Notes: generated by a model not told the origin, from the sequence alone. 64,000 nucleotides of DNA from Legionella drozanskii LLAP-1 (GCF_001467585.1 NZ_LNXY01000027.1:603342-667341), one strand, 5' to 3'. Positions 9,421 through 19,512 are shown, counted from the first letter of the stretch. Numbers and translations: made by a program.

Positions 9421-9814
9421 GCGTTAGTCGGTTTGCTGCTTCAAGTACCATAATTCCATCGATTTCAATTTGGGCACCACGTGGCAGAGCAGATACACCT
9501 ATTGCCGCCCGAGCTGGATAAGGCTCAGTAAAATATCGTGTCATTGCCTCATTAATTAATGGAAAATGATTGAGATCGGTAAGATAAACGGTGATTCTCA
9601 CTAAATCCGCCAAACTTCCCCCGGCTGCTTCACAAACAGCAGCTAAATTATCAAATACCTGATTAATCTGCATACGAATTTCATCGCTACAGAGTTGCAT
9701 GGTTTTAGGATCTAAAGGAATTTGTCCTGATAAATACACAGTATTATCACAGCGAATTGCTTGGCTATAAGTGCCAATTGCTGCCGGTGCCAAATCAGTA
9801 TGAATAGGTTGCAT
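9413..9814 (-). CDS. ridA: RidA family enamine/imine deaminase
   Basis: 133 residues, the usual RidA length. It carries AIGTYSQAI and [11 protein letters not shown], then the signature [19 protein letters not shown] with the substrate-binding Arg102 and the catalytic-site Glu117. RidA hydrolyses reactive 2-aminoacrylate-type enamines released by PLP enzymes, preventing damage to other PLP enzymes; it works as a cytosolic trimer. It follows the spoT stop by only 3 bp, so the two are co-transcribed. Confidence 0.95.
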
Positions 9815-9817
9815 CGA

Positions 9818-11968
9818 TTAATCTCCCTGCTTTTTACGATAGAGGCGCATTACTACTTTATTGGCACGCAAACGACGCATCACCCGCGCCAAGTGGGATC
9901 TGTCGCGTACACTGATGGAAAAAGTCACTGCATTATGACGTCCATCTCTTGGATCAACATTGATATTACCAATATTGGATTCTGCTTCAGAAATAGCGGT
10001 AGCCAATGCAGCAAGCACACCGCGTTGATTCGCCACCTCAACGGTGATATCAACCCAATATTCACCCTCAACTTGCTCATCCCAGCGCAAAGAAATCAAT
10101 TGGTCAGGATGACTGCGTCCTTGATTTATATTGGGACAATCACTGGCATGCACAATAATGCCACGTCCTTGTTGAAAGCGACCTACAATATTATCACCAG
10201 GAATAGGTTGACAGCAATCGGCAAAATGCACCACCATTCCTTCAGTTCCTTTAATCGCTAAAGGACGACTTTTTGTTGTTTTATCAAACTCAGTAATATC
10301 TTGGGTGCTCACCAAGCGTTTAGCAATCACCATGGGCATCTGATTACCTATTCCAATCGCATAAAGCAATTCATCCGCCGATTTATAACTTAAATCATGA
10401 AGCAAGGCCTGCAAGGTTTCGGGCGGTACTTTCGCATAGTCGCTCGTTAATTCGGTGAGAGATTGCTCCAATAAGCGCTTACCCAAAACAATCGATTCGG
10501 CATGCTGCTGGCTTTTGAGGAAATGACGAATGTTTGAGCGAGCTTTACCAGTTACCACAAAATTCAACCAGGCGGGATTAGGATGAGCGCTAGGAGCGGT
10601 GATGATTTCTACTGTTTGCCCATTAGTCAGGGGAATACTTAAGGGGACTAATCGACGATTCACCTTAGCAGCCACACAACTATTTCCTACCCCCGAATGG
10701 ACGGTATAAGCAAAATCCACAGGCGTGGCGCCCTTCGGTAGCTCCATGATGTGGCCTTTGGGAGTAAACACATAAACTTCGTCGGGGAACAGGTCGATCT
10801 TCACATTTTCGATAAACTCTAATGAACTTCCGGTACTTCGCTGCATTTCGAGTAAGCGCTGTACCCATTCGCGAGCACGCAATTGTGCTTCATTGACTTC
10901 AAGGCCCGAGGATTTGTAAATCCAATGAGCGGCAACTCCATTTTCAGCCACTTTATCCATATCACGTGTCCTAATTTGTACTTCCAAGGGAACGCCAAAA
11001 GGACCAAATAAAGTGGTATGTAACGATTGGTAACCGTTTGCTTTTGGGATTCCAATATAATCTTTAAAACGCTGCGGCACAGGCTTATAAGTCCGATGCA
11101 AGGCACCCATAACGCGGTAACAAGAATCAATATCTTCAGTAATCACGCGAAAAGCAAATACGTCGGTGATCTCAGTGAACGACGCTTTTTTTTGGCGCAT
11201 TTTTCGGTAAATACTGTATAAATGTTTCTGTCGACCAAAAACATGTTCATAAGGAATGTTGAGCTCATGCAAAGCTTCTTGCAAATCTTGTTCGATTTTT
11301 TGCGTTAATTCTCGACGATTGCCCCGCGATTTTTCAACCGCCGATTTAATCGCACGATAACGCATGGGGTAGAGTGCTTGAAATCCAAGATCCTCAAGGC
11401 CAGTATAAATGGCATGCATACCTAAGCGGTTCGCGATGGGCGCATAGATTTCCAGCGTTTCAATCGCTATGCGTCTTCGCTTCACGGCGGGCATCGCGCC
11501 AAGGGTATGCATATTATGAAAGCGATCAGCCAGTTTTACGATGATGACACGAATATCTTTCACCATCGCTAACACCATCTTGCGAAAATTCTCTGCTTGC
11601 GCTTCGGCACGCGATTCAAATTTGATTTTGGTTAACTTAGTTACCCCATCCACCAAGGCAGTAACATCTTCACCAAATTGCTGGGTTAAATCTTCTTTAC
11701 TAATTGAAGTATCTTCAACCACATCATGGAGTAAGGTTGCCATGATGGTTTGATAATCAAGGCGCATACGCGCAAGAATGAGCGCTGCCGCCACTGGATG
11801 AGTAATATAGGGCTCACCTGAGCGACGCATCTGACCGTGATGTGCTTTTTCAGCGACCAAATAGGCTTGGTAACATTTTTCAATAAGCGGTTGCTCAAGG
11901 TAGCATTTAAGCTCTTCGTCTAGCTCCTTAAAGTAGCTCACGCCGCACTCCCCACATTCCACTACCAC
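9818..11968 (-). CDS. spoT: Bifunctional (p)ppGpp synthetase/hydrolase SpoT
   Basis: 716 residues from a GTG at 11968. The N-terminal HD hydrolase domain has ITHP and the HDVVEDT motif (His81-Asp82). The synthetase domain follows (HLYSIYRKM, RFKDYIGIPKANGYQSLHT), then a TGS domain (VYVFTPKGHIMELPKG) and a C-terminal ACT domain. It makes and degrades the alarmone (p)ppGpp in the cytosol; in Legionella SpoT links fatty-acid stress to the transmissive phase. A second GTG at 11941 has GGGGAG six bases upstream and would give 707 residues; the upstream GTG has AGGTGA five bases away, so the start is ambiguous. It lies in the conserved order gmk-rpoZ-spoT. Confidence 0.96.
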   Translation of the reverse strand: MVVECGECGVSYFKELDEELKCYLEQPLIEKCYQAYLVAEKAHHGQMRRSGEPYITHPVAAALILARMRLDYQTIMATLLHDVVEDTSISKEDLTQQFGEDVTALVDGVTKLTKIKFESRAEAQAENFRKMVLAMVKDIRVIIVKLADRFHNMHTLGAMPAVKRRRIAIETLEIYAPIANRLGMHAIYTGLEDLGFQALYPMRYRAIKSAVEKSRGNRRELTQKIEQDLQEALHELNIPYEHVFGRQKHLYSIYRKMRQKKASFTEITDVFAFRVITEDIDSCYRVMGALHRTYKPVPQRFKDYIGIPKANGYQSLHTTLFGPFGVPLEVQIRTRDMDKVAENGVAAHWIYKSSGLEVNEAQLRAREWVQRLLEMQRSTGSSLEFIENVKIDLFPDEVYVFTPKGHIMELPKGATPVDFAYTVHSGVGNSCVAAKVNRRLVPLSIPLTNGQTVEIITAPSAHPNPAWLNFVVTGKARSNIRHFLKSQQHAESIVLGKRLLEQSLTELTSDYAKVPPETLQALLHDLSYKSADELLYAIGIGNQMPMVIAKRLVSTQDITEFDKTTKSRPLAIKGTEGMVVHFADCCQPIPGDNIVGRFQQGRGIIVHASDCPNINQGRSHPDQLISLRWDEQVEGEYWVDITVEVANQRGVLAALATAISEAESNIGNINVDPRDGRHNAVTFSISVRDRSHLARVMRRLRANKVVMRLYRKKQGD

Positions 11969-12119
11969 TCACTTCACCTAGGCTAAAGCCCCCAATCAAC
12001 AGAAGATTATATTCCAATAAAAACTAAATATATGCAAAAACAGTGTTTTTCAAGCGTTTAACCCGAACCCAATGCTTATAAGCCTTTTATAGTAATATAG
12101 TAAATTGGGAGAGAGGGTC

Positions 12120-12323
12120 TTAATCCTTATTGTAGGTCTTTGCAGTAATTAAGCCTAAAGCTATCTCTCGGAGAGCGACTACAGTAGGTTTGTCATTCTC
12201 CCACTCCACTAAGGGTTGTTCTCCACGCACCGCTATGTCACGCGCGCGCTGAGTAGCCACCATAACTAATTCAAAACGGTTTTCTACATGTTCTAAACAA
12301 TCTTCTACGGTTACACGCGCCAT
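12120..12323 (-). CDS. rpoZ: RNA polymerase omega subunit
   Basis: 67 residues beginning [20 protein letters not shown], with the conserved RARDIA and ALREIA segments of omega. It is shorter than the 91-residue E. coli protein because the variable C-terminus is missing, which is common outside enterobacteria. Omega helps assemble RNA polymerase and forms a ppGpp site with beta-prime; its position directly before spoT is a widespread arrangement. Confidence 0.95.
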   Translation of the reverse strand: MARVTVEDCLEHVENRFELVMVATQRARDIAVRGEQPLVEWENDKPTVVALREIALGLITAKTYNKD

Positions 12324-12432
12324 TATTAATCTCCAAAATAAAGAACTAACTCGAGGTGAGTTGCTTATTGTTACTGTAATAGCCCGTCGCTAAGAATTAA
12401 TTCCTAGCAAAAACTGGCTAAAACATTCTATT

Positions 12433-13071
12433 TTACTGCGATGCAAGCAGGAAAGAAAGTAATTTTCCTTGCTCGATCAATTGACGTTTCATACGCAGGC
12501 GGTTAGCGATGACGATGGCCTGCAATTCTAAAGACGCTTTTTCGAAATTATCATTGACTATCAGATAATCAAATTCAGAAAAATGACTTAATTCGTCTTG
12601 CGCACGTTTCATGCGATTTCCAATGACTTCTTCATTATCTTGCCGTCTATCGAGCAGACGTTGCTGCAAAATATTCAGAGAAGGTGGAAGTATAAATACT
12701 GAAATTGCATCAGGGAAAATGCTTCTAATCTGCTGAGCGCCCTGCCAATCAATATCTAACACCACATCAATGCCAGCCATTAAACGTGCATTAATTTGCG
12801 CTACCGAAGTACCATAATGATGGCTAAACACCTGGGCATGCTCAATAAATGCATTCGCCGTGATCAGGTCAAGAAATTGCTGTTCCTTAATAAAAAAATA
12901 ATCTACCCCATCTTTTTCACCAGGACGCATCTTACGCGTCGTGTGGGAGATAGATACCTCGACATCAGGCAAGGTACTTACTAATTTTTTAACTAAACTG
13001 GTTTTGCCGCCACCCGATGGAGCAGCAACAATGATTAAATTACCTGGATAAGAATCACCCATCTTTTTCAC
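12433..13071 (-). CDS. gmk: Guanylate kinase
   Basis: 212 residues. The P-loop is [11 protein letters not shown] (Lys23), followed by the GMP-binding stretch [19 protein letters not shown] and the lid region [16 protein letters not shown]. It converts GMP to GDP with ATP in the cytosol. Its start overlaps the yicC stop by 4 bp, so the two are co-translated. rpoZ follows after 109 bp. Confidence 0.96.
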   Translation of the reverse strand: MKKMGDSYPGNLIIVAAPSGGGKTSLVKKLVSTLPDVEVSISHTTRKMRPGEKDGVDYFFIKEQQFLDLITANAFIEHAQVFSHHYGTSVAQINARLMAGIDVVLDIDWQGAQQIRSIFPDAISVFILPPSLNILQQRLLDRRQDNEEVIGNRMKRAQDELSHFSEFDYLIVNDNFEKASLELQAIVIANRLRMKRQLIEQGKLLSFLLASQ

Positions 13072-13934
13072 TCTATATTTTGAATTTGTTCACGCATTTG
13101 TTCGATTAGCACTTTCATCTCTACAGCACTCTGAGTCAAAGCTACCGAATCCGATTTGGAGCTTAACGTATTTGCTTCCCTATTTAGCTCTTGCATTAAA
13201 AAGTCCAATCGCCGTCCAGCGGCTTCAGAATTTTTTAAAACTTTTGCCACCTCGACAATATGTGTTTCTAGGCGATCTAATTCTTCACATACGTCTAATC
13301 GAGCAAGTTGCAAAGCAATTTCTTGCTCAATACGAGTACTATCCACTTCTAATTGCAACGATCTTAAGCGAGTTAATAATTTATCTCGAGCTTGCTCAGC
13401 ATTAGAAGTAACATAGAGTTTCGCATTCTTAACCTCGCTGCCTAAGCTTAGTAAACGGTTTTGCACCAGGGATTGTAATGCTTGCCCTTCAGTTTTTCTC
13501 ACCTCAATCAATTGACTAAGTGCTTCACCAAATAATTGTTCCCCATATTGACCTAGAATTTCAATATCTGGTTGAGTGGCTTGGATAACACCGGGCCAGG
13601 TAAGAATTGCGTGCAATGTCAGATCATTAGCTAAATGCTTTGCAGCGGATAGTTTATTGCCTACATCAATCAACCCATTCACCAAATTTTCATTAATATG
13701 CATTGCTTGATTATCACTAGTCATATCTTGAAATTTGAGTTGACACTCTAATTTACCACGACTTAACCGATCACGCAGCATCGCGCGCAAGGAAGTCTCT
13801 AGAAATCGAAAAGCATCAGGCAAACGAAACGACACATCGAGATATCGATGGTTCACTGATCTGATTTCCCAACAAAAAATACCGGTATCCAGTTGTTTTT
13901 GAACTCTGGCAAAGGCCGTCATGCTATGAGTCAT
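13068..13934 (-). CDS. yicC: YicC/YloC family endoribonuclease-like protein
   Basis: 288 residues beginning [12 protein letters not shown] and containing [19 protein letters not shown], the family's N-terminal hallmark. The C-terminus is [19 protein letters not shown] then [17 protein letters not shown]. YicC proteins have been reported as endoribonucleases and are important in stationary phase. It overlaps gmk, a neighbour pairing seen in many bacteria. The upstream gap to rph (13935-14068) should hold divergent promoters. Confidence 0.93.
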   Translation of the reverse strand: MTHSMTAFARVQKQLDTGIFCWEIRSVNHRYLDVSFRLPDAFRFLETSLRAMLRDRLSRGKLECQLKFQDMTSDNQAMHINENLVNGLIDVGNKLSAAKHLANDLTLHAILTWPGVIQATQPDIEILGQYGEQLFGEALSQLIEVRKTEGQALQSLVQNRLLSLGSEVKNAKLYVTSNAEQARDKLLTRLRSLQLEVDSTRIEQEIALQLARLDVCEELDRLETHIVEVAKVLKNSEAAGRRLDFLMQELNREANTLSSKSDSVALTQSAVEMKVLIEQMREQIQNIE

Positions 13935-14068
13935 AATAATACTAACTAGTCTAAGATGGCGCGACTATAAACTAAATTTGTTCAAATGCAAGGTTTTGAC
14001 AATGCAAAAGGGTCTATGCATGGGGAATATGAAAGGTTTATACTTGGTCATTTTCACCGAGGATTATT

Positions 14069-14776
14069 ATGCGCCCTAGTAACCGTGAACCTAATCAACT
14101 ACGTCCTATTAAAATCACTCGAAACTTTACTGCTCATGCCGAAGGCTCCGTTTTAATCGAATTCGGTCAAACTCGCGTGCTGTGTAATGTTTCTGTCATC
14201 GATGGAGTGCCACGCTTTCTGAAAGGCAAAAATCAAGGTTGGGTTACCGCTGAATACGGTATGTTACCTCGTGCAACCCACAGTCGCACGGAACGAGAAG
14301 CGAGCAAAGGAAAGCAAGGAGGTCGCACTCTGGAAATTCAACGTTTAATTGGCCGCTCCTTACGTAATTGCATTGACTTAAAAGTTTTAGGTGAAGTCAC
14401 TTTAACCATCGATTGTGATGTTATTCAAGCGGATGGGGGTACACGTACGGCCGCCATCACAGGAGCATGTGTGGCAATGAAAGATGCCCTGAATTGGATG
14501 GTTGCAAGGGAAAAAATACGCAAAGTGCCTGTGTTTAATTATGTTGCAGCAGTTTCAGTTGGTATTTATCGCGGTCAACCGGTATTGGATCTAGATTATG
14601 CTGAGGATGTGCTTGCTGAAACGGATATGAACGTGGTTATGAACGAAGAGGGCCATTTTATTGAAGTTCAAGGTACCGCTGAAGATAAGAGTTTTAGTCG
14701 GGAACAATTAAATAGCATGTTATTGTTAGCCGAAGGCGGCATTGCGCAACTCATTGAATTGCAAAAAAATGCTTGA
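14069..14776 (+). CDS. rph: Ribonuclease PH
   Basis: 235 residues, typical of RNase PH, beginning [14 protein letters not shown]. It carries [20 protein letters not shown] and [20 protein letters not shown], the phosphate-binding and catalytic regions of the phosphorolytic exonuclease fold. It trims tRNA 3' ends as a hexamer. The divergent yicC/rph arrangement is widespread in gammaproteobacteria. Start ATG has GAGG nearby (cgaggattattATG). Confidence 0.96.
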   Translation: MRPSNREPNQLRPIKITRNFTAHAEGSVLIEFGQTRVLCNVSVIDGVPRFLKGKNQGWVTAEYGMLPRATHSRTEREASKGKQGGRTLEIQRLIGRSLRNCIDLKVLGEVTLTIDCDVIQADGGTRTAAITGACVAMKDALNWMVAREKIRKVPVFNYVAAVSVGIYRGQPVLDLDYAEDVLAETDMNVVMNEEGHFIEVQGTAEDKSFSREQLNSMLLLAEGGIAQLIELQKNA

Positions 14777-14816
14777 GTAGGTTGAGCCTTTGCCCAACAA
14801 GTTCATGAGCCCGGAA

Positions 14817-14846
14817 GCGAAGGTGGAACCAAGCTCCAACCTTCGC
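14817..14846. terminator. Hairpin after rph
   Basis: GCGAAGGTGGA pairs with TCCAACCTTCGC across a 7-nt loop with one bulge. No T-run follows, so it may be a processing or repeat-derived hairpin rather than a strong terminator. The preceding bases (14778-14800) resemble the dispersed 'aggttgagcc..gcccaac' repeat seen elsewhere in the window. Confidence 0.5.
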
Positions 14847-14939
14847 TGATTGACTCAGGATCTAAAGCAATAGTCAAATTTCGGAGATTCGCTTTGCTAG
14901 GAGAGGATATCCTTAAGACAGTTGTTACAGGCATTTATT

Positions 14940-15623
14940 ATGACAATTACTGAACGCATCGAAAAAATTCGCCAACTTATTGCGACTACAGCAATAGCCT
15001 GTCAACGTTCTCCTGAAGAAATTCAATTATTAGCAGTCAGCAAAGGGCAACCTGCGACTGCCATCCAAGAAGCATTTACAGCAGGCATTCACAACATCGG
15101 GGAAAATTATTTACAAGAAGCCCAAACAAAAATTCGCGCCTTAAAAAATCTACCGCTATGCTGGCATTTTATAGGACCCATTCAAAGTAATAAAACGCCA
15201 GCTATTGCTGAAGCGTTTACTTGGGTACATAGCGTTGACCGAGAAAAAATTGCCCGACTTCTTTCGCAACATCGACCCGAGCACTTACCTGAGCTCAATA
15301 TTTGTCTTCAAGTCAACCTCGATAAAGAAGACACGAAATCAGGCCTTGCTCCTGAGAAAATCACTCAATTAGCTTTGCTGATCACTGAATTACCCCGCTT
15401 AAAATTGCGGGGCTTAATGACTATTCCTAAATTGCAGTCCGATGAGCAACAACAATATGAGAGTTTGATTCGTTTGACAAAGTTATTTAACCAATTGAAT
15501 CAAGAACTTAATTTATCGATGGATTGTTTATCGATGGGCATGACCGACGATTTAGTTGCGGCAATTCGTGCAGGAAGTACAATAGTTCGTATTGGTAGAG
15601 CCATTTTTGGCGAGAGACTCTAA
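14940..15623 (+). CDS. yggS: YggS family PLP-binding homeostasis protein
   Basis: 227 residues from the ATG at 14940; a TTG at 14922 is in frame but would add residues not seen in the family. The PLP lysine is in LLAVSKGQP (Lys35). Further marks are IGENYLQEA, WHFIGPIQSNK and SMGMTDDLVAAIRAGSTIVRIGRAIFG. It is a single-domain type III PLP fold that maintains vitamin B6 and amino-acid balance without a known catalytic reaction. It precedes proC and yggT, the classical yggS-proC-yggT order. Confidence 0.95.
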   Translation: MTITERIEKIRQLIATTAIACQRSPEEIQLLAVSKGQPATAIQEAFTAGIHNIGENYLQEAQTKIRALKNLPLCWHFIGPIQSNKTPAIAEAFTWVHSVDREKIARLLSQHRPEHLPELNICLQVNLDKEDTKSGLAPEKITQLALLITELPRLKLRGLMTIPKLQSDEQQQYESLIRLTKLFNQLNQELNLSMDCLSMGMTDDLVAAIRAGSTIVRIGRAIFGERL

Positions 15624-15633
15624 GGTTAGTGCA

Positions 15634-16437
15634 ATGAAAATCCATTTTATTGGTTTTGGAAATATGGCTAAAGCCATCGCTCACAGTTTAGCTAACCAGG
15701 ATGAAATCGCTCAGATTAGAGCGACCTCTCCTTCGTTGAAAACAGGAAAAACTCCGGAAGGAATTATCACGAATTCGAATAATTTAACGGGGCTTAAAGA
15801 GGCTGATCTCGTTATCTTAGCCGTTAAACCAGCGAAAATGGCTGAGATTTTAGCTGAAATTAAGGCAGAACTGCCTGAGCCTTGTCTACTCATCTCAGTC
15901 GCAGCAGGTCTCAGTTTGAGTTGGTTAGAACAACATTGTCGGCCCAACCAAGCTATTATTCGCTCGATGCCCAACATAGCAGTTACAGTGGCTAAAGGGG
16001 CAACTCCGCTGATTGCCAATCGCTTTGTCAGTCAAGAACAAAAACACTATGCTGAACAGCTTTTTCAACGCTCTGGAATCATTTCTTGGACAACAGAGGA
16101 AAAGCATATTGATGCCTTTACAGCCCTATCCGGCAGTGGGCCAGCCTATGTTTTTCTCTTTCTAGAAGCAATGATTAGCGCGGCACAGAAATTAGGTCTT
16201 AGTGAAGAGATAGCAAAAACCTTTGCTTTGCAAACAATGGGGGGGGCTATAAGTTTGGCAACGAACTCCAAGGTTGGAATCAGCGAATTGCGAAAAAAGG
16301 TTACATCACCTGCTGGTACAACAGCAGCTGCAATCGATATACTTCAGCAACAGGGATTTTCTGAATTACTCTTGAAAGCAATGGAAGCCGCTTATGAGCG
16401 CGCTAAACAGCTCGGTGCTTCACCCACTCTGCTATAG
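15634..16437 (+). CDS. proC: Pyrroline-5-carboxylate reductase
   Basis: 267 residues. The start is the ATG at 15634 (MKIHFIGFGNMAKAI), preceded by TAAGG; an upstream in-frame TTG inside yggS is rejected. The Rossmann motif is GFGNMAKA, and the C-terminal signature runs through SGSGPAYVF and LRKKVTSPAGTTAAAI. It reduces pyrroline-5-carboxylate to proline with NAD(P)H, the last step of proline synthesis. It begins 10 bp after yggS. Confidence 0.96.
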   Translation: MKIHFIGFGNMAKAIAHSLANQDEIAQIRATSPSLKTGKTPEGIITNSNNLTGLKEADLVILAVKPAKMAEILAEIKAELPEPCLLISVAAGLSLSWLEQHCRPNQAIIRSMPNIAVTVAKGATPLIANRFVSQEQKHYAEQLFQRSGIISWTTEEKHIDAFTALSGSGPAYVFLFLEAMISAAQKLGLSEEIAKTFALQTMGGAISLATNSKVGISELRKKVTSPAGTTAAAIDILQQQGFSELLLKAMEAAYERAKQLGASPTLL

Positions 16438-16469
16438 TTGCAGCATTAATTACTTATTGTGAGGATAAC

Positions 16470-17045
16470 ATGTCAGGATTTATAGCTGTTGGTCATTTTT
16501 TAGTATCACTCTTATTTAGCTTAGTTTTACTGTTGTTATGGGCACGGATGTTTTTGCGTTTTTGCAAAATTTCTCCCTTGCATTCAATTTATAAAATGGT
16601 TAAAACATTCACAGATCCACTGGTTAAACCCCTGGAAGGATTGTTCACTTCAAAGAAAACCAAGCCCTCTCGCTATGACTGGCCTTGTTTTATAGTCATC
16701 GTGATCGCTGAAATTATTAAATTTACGCTACTCAGCTTCTTGCTTTATAAGGTCATGATGCCTTTAAGCTATTTATTATTATTTGTCTTTGCAGATCTTA
16801 TTGTACAACCCTGCAATCTTCTTTTTTACATTATTTTAATACGGGTCATCATGAGTTGGGTCAACCCAAGCTGGCATCATCCAGTTGTGGACGTGATGAA
16901 AAAGATTACCGATCCTTTATTAGCATTCGGGCGCTCTTTAATACCCGATATTTCTGGCTTTGATTTCTCCCCCTTTATTATCCTTATCCTCTTGAAAGTA
17001 ATTACTTTATTTATGAGTGCTTCACTTCCGATAAGGCTTATTTAA
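16470..17045 (+). CDS. yggT: YggT family membrane protein
   Basis: 191 residues with two YGGT units, each a pair of membrane helices. Motifs are WARMFLRFCKISPLHSIYK then FTDPLVKPLEGL in the first unit, and IILIRVIMSWVNPSWHHPV then ITDPLLAFGRSLIPDISGF in the second. The family is linked to osmotic tolerance and cell-envelope or division processes, but its molecular role is unsettled. It closes the yggS-proC-yggT operon. Confidence 0.92.
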   Translation: MSGFIAVGHFLVSLLFSLVLLLLWARMFLRFCKISPLHSIYKMVKTFTDPLVKPLEGLFTSKKTKPSRYDWPCFIVIVIAEIIKFTLLSFLLYKVMMPLSYLLLFVFADLIVQPCNLLFYIILIRVIMSWVNPSWHHPVVDVMKKITDPLLAFGRSLIPDISGFDFSPFIILILLKVITLFMSASLPIRLI

Positions 17046-17195
17046 TCCTCTCTGATTAGTAAAAATTATCAATGTGAATAATTATTATAAGATGATAAAA
17101 TTTGCTAATCAGTTTGAGAAAAACTTTCTCTTTATCAGCAAAAAATGAAGGGAGAGCTATACTAAAATTAAGTTGGGATTATTTGAGATGAACTC

Positions 17196-17759
17196 ATGAG
17201 TAGCCGATTAGTGGTAGCTTTGGGAGTTATTTCTTTCTCATTGAATGCAATGGCTGATGTACAATCCTATTACTGCCCACAAAACCGCGGCTATATTAGT
17301 ATTGGCATGACACCAGACCAAGTTATCTCTGCTTGTGGCCAACCAATCAGTCAACAACAATCAAGTCAACCCGTCATGCAAAGAGTACCTGTACAACAAC
17401 TGATGTATAACAATGCAGGCGCCCCAACCGCTTTTTATGGCGTATGGCAAATACCAACAGGAACCAATACCGGTGCCCAAGTGCAAGTGAATGTCGTTGA
17501 TGGTAAAGTTAAATCCGTCAACATAAATGGCTCAGGAACAAACGCCTTTTCCGTTTGCGGTGGTACTAGTATTCAAGTCGGTGACCCCGTTTCTAAAGTG
17601 TATGGCTCTTGTGGCACCCCTTCTGTAGTCAACAATAGCTACATCAATGAACCCATTCAGTCTAACCAAAAACCACAGGTATGGATCTATCAAGCCGGTG
17701 ATTATCAATCACCAGTCACCTTGACATTTGTTAACGGCAAACTACAATCCATCGATTAA
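17196..17759 (+). CDS. Exported protein with two internal Cys-containing repeats, unknown function
   Basis: 187 residues. A signal peptide ends at NAMA-DV, about residue 21. The mature part has two similar units, GMTPDQVISACGQPIS and QVGDPVSKVYGSCGTPS, each followed by a beta-rich stretch ending in WQIPTG/WIYQAG and then 'V.GKVKSV' or 'V.GKLQSI'. The pattern resembles small periplasmic BamE/DUF2845-like domains, but I cannot assign it firmly. It is followed 20 bp later by another small gene, probably in one transcript. Confidence 0.75.
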   Translation: MSSRLVVALGVISFSLNAMADVQSYYCPQNRGYISIGMTPDQVISACGQPISQQQSSQPVMQRVPVQQLMYNNAGAPTAFYGVWQIPTGTNTGAQVQVNVVDGKVKSVNINGSGTNAFSVCGGTSIQVGDPVSKVYGSCGTPSVVNNSYINEPIQSNQKPQVWIYQAGDYQSPVTLTFVNGKLQSID

Positions 17760-17779
17760 GTTATATTTTGGAATCAAAC

Positions 17780-18076
17780 ATGAGTGAATCAATCGATGAT
17801 TTAACTATCGCTTACAGCGAAGATGGTACTACTGAAAAAACCAAAGAATTAGGAAAGCACGTTTTATCCAAAGGTGCTTGGACGACAATCATGTTTCGTT
17901 ATCAAGATTGGGATAACGGCAAAAATGATTTTGGGCCTGTGAAATATTCAATTAGACGCTATCAAAAGCGAAACAATCAATATTGGATGAAATCAAAGTT
18001 TAATATTTCCAGTGAAGATCAGGCGCGTAAAATCATTGAGGTGCTGACCGATTGGTTAGCTAAAGATGAGGCTTAG
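17780..18076 (+). CDS. Small soluble protein, unknown function
   Basis: 98 residues from the ATG at 17780, with TTGGAA upstream acting as a weak ribosome site. Acidic N-terminus, then GAWTTIMFRYQDWD, VKYSIRRYQKRNNQYWMKS and a C-terminal helix (SEDQARKIIEVLTDWL). No signal peptide or membrane segment. The strand/strand/helix pattern suggests a compact alpha-beta domain. I do not recognise the family. It lies directly after the exported repeat protein. Confidence 0.75.
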   Translation: MSESIDDLTIAYSEDGTTEKTKELGKHVLSKGAWTTIMFRYQDWDNGKNDFGPVKYSIRRYQKRNNQYWMKSKFNISSEDQARKIIEVLTDWLAKDEA

Positions 18077-18109
18077 ATCGTTGATCTAAGATATGGACCT
18101 TCTGCGAAA

Positions 18110-18142
18110 GCGGGATCCAGGTTCAACCTACCTGGAGCCCGC
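18110..18142. terminator. Strong hairpin between convergent genes
   Basis: GCGGGATCCAGGT pairs with ACCTGGAGCCCGC with a single mismatch and a 7-nt loop. It sits between the stops of two convergent genes, so it is a likely bidirectional terminator. Neither side has a long T-run. Confidence 0.6.
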
Positions 18143-18148
18143 AAATTC

Positions 18149-19339
18149 TCAGAATTTCACCATGTAAGATTCAGGCTTATCCTGATTTATCTTTTGAATC
18201 ACATCCTTACTTAATCCTGTAGCACCTACGATTGTACCTATATTAAAATGTTGTACTCCATTCATCAAAGTGATTTCATTGATGTCATCAACGCGATTAA
18301 AACCTTCATAAACTTCTAAATCGTCATTGCCAATATTTAAGAAACTATGAAAATTTCCGATAGGAATTGAGATCAAATCACCGCGATGGATGAGCGTATG
18401 AAACACTTTTCCATCATCATTCATCAGAGTGAAAAAGGCATCGCCTCTTAATACAAATAACAGCACATCACCCGAAGTATACCAATGAGGAATACGTAAG
18501 ACCTTGGGCTTCATAATCGTTCTTTGCAAGGCCATGGCCTTCATATTAGCGTTAATTTTCGGGTCGATTCGTGTGATTGAACCGAGTTCTGACTGGTAAA
18601 TCGGTTTAGTCGTCTTAAAATTATTCGATAACAGGCTGTAGGCCTCAGCCTTTACAGGTGCCGCTGCCGGATCAAAAGCGCTTAATTTATTTACTGTTGT
18701 TTTTTTAATACTAGCAATATCGCTTTCTGAAAGACCAACGGCACGTGCTAGTATCGTATCAGGCAATGAAGCCCAAGCGGTCAAAAAATCTCTATCTGCA
18801 GCAATTGGCGAATCGTAAACAACCAGGAATTTCATCTTGTCTTGGCCCACATTTTCCAACGAGTGGAGCTTAGCTTTGGGAATAATCCAGGTACCATTTT
18901 TCTCCACGGTGTACATTTTTGTGGTTCCGGAACCTTCCCAAATGGTGACTCTCATTTTACCCTCGAGAACTGTACCTATCTCTGTAGCATTAGCATGCCA
19001 ATGTGGAACACGCATCGCATCCGTGACCACTTCGTAGTAAAAAAGTAAGCCTGTTTTATTAGAAAGAAGCTGCTTGGCCGTCTCTGCAATTCTTATCCCG
19101 GCACTATTTTTATCAATCTGACCTTGTTTAAATAAATTGATGCGATAAGGAAAGTCAGCTTTTAAATTGGTAGATTCATCCTGTAAAAGCTTTTGAATGT
19201 TGGGCTCGGGACTATAAGCCGAGCTGTCAGGTCCGGATGTAGGAGGAGTCTCGCTTGGCTCTGCAGCCTGTGCTTGCGACATCAAGAGTCCAGATAGAAA
19301 AATAACTCTAATGACCGCTGATCGATATTTCCTTATCAT
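18149..19339 (-). CDS. Periplasmic bicupin, oxalate-decarboxylase-like
   Basis: 396 residues with a signal peptide (cleavage near AQA-AEP). Cupin 1 has the metal motif PHWHANATE (His113, His115, Glu120) and the second motif PKAKLHSLENVG. Cupin 2 has PHWYTSGDVLLFV and PIGNFHSFLNIGND; the second His of the first motif is replaced by Tyr, so only cupin 1 looks able to bind metal. The family includes Mn-dependent oxalate decarboxylases, but many members have other or unknown substrates. It is divergent from the RND operon with about 170 bp between. Confidence 0.8.
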   Translation of the reverse strand: MIRKYRSAVIRVIFLSGLLMSQAQAAEPSETPPTSGPDSSAYSPEPNIQKLLQDESTNLKADFPYRINLFKQGQIDKNSAGIRIAETAKQLLSNKTGLLFYYEVVTDAMRVPHWHANATEIGTVLEGKMRVTIWEGSGTTKMYTVEKNGTWIIPKAKLHSLENVGQDKMKFLVVYDSPIAADRDFLTAWASLPDTILARAVGLSESDIASIKKTTVNKLSAFDPAAAPVKAEAYSLLSNNFKTTKPIYQSELGSITRIDPKINANMKAMALQRTIMKPKVLRIPHWYTSGDVLLFVLRGDAFFTLMNDDGKVFHTLIHRGDLISIPIGNFHSFLNIGNDDLEVYEGFNRVDDINEITLMNGVQHFNIGTIVGATGLSKDVIQKINQDKPESYMVKF

Positions 19340-19451
19340 CTTTCAGATTCCTTATTCTGGGAACAACCTTTCAATTTAGAATAGACTATTTTCATAAAGT
19401 TATTTATGAAATAATAGCGAGTTAACGTGTTATCCGATCATTGGAGAGCTT

Positions 19452-19480
19452 TTGAATCTTTATCCAAAGTGAACTATAAT
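19452..19480 (+). promoter_or_regulatory. Promoter of the RND efflux operon
   Basis: TTGAAT, a 17-nt spacer and a perfect TATAAT, 33 bp before the ATG at 19513. This is one of the best sigma-70-type promoters in the window. Confidence 0.7.
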
Positions 19481-19512
19481 CTTTCGATCTTTTATTCTTG
19501 GGTGCTTATTGC

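Noticed and set aside
9761-10261. 166-residue open frame on the plus strand over ridA and spoT
   Set aside because: Lies opposite two conserved genes; composition is that of a shadow frame.
18110-18142. tRNA-like 'ggttcaacc' arm
   Set aside because: It belongs to a simple hairpin; no acceptor, D or anticodon arms surround it.
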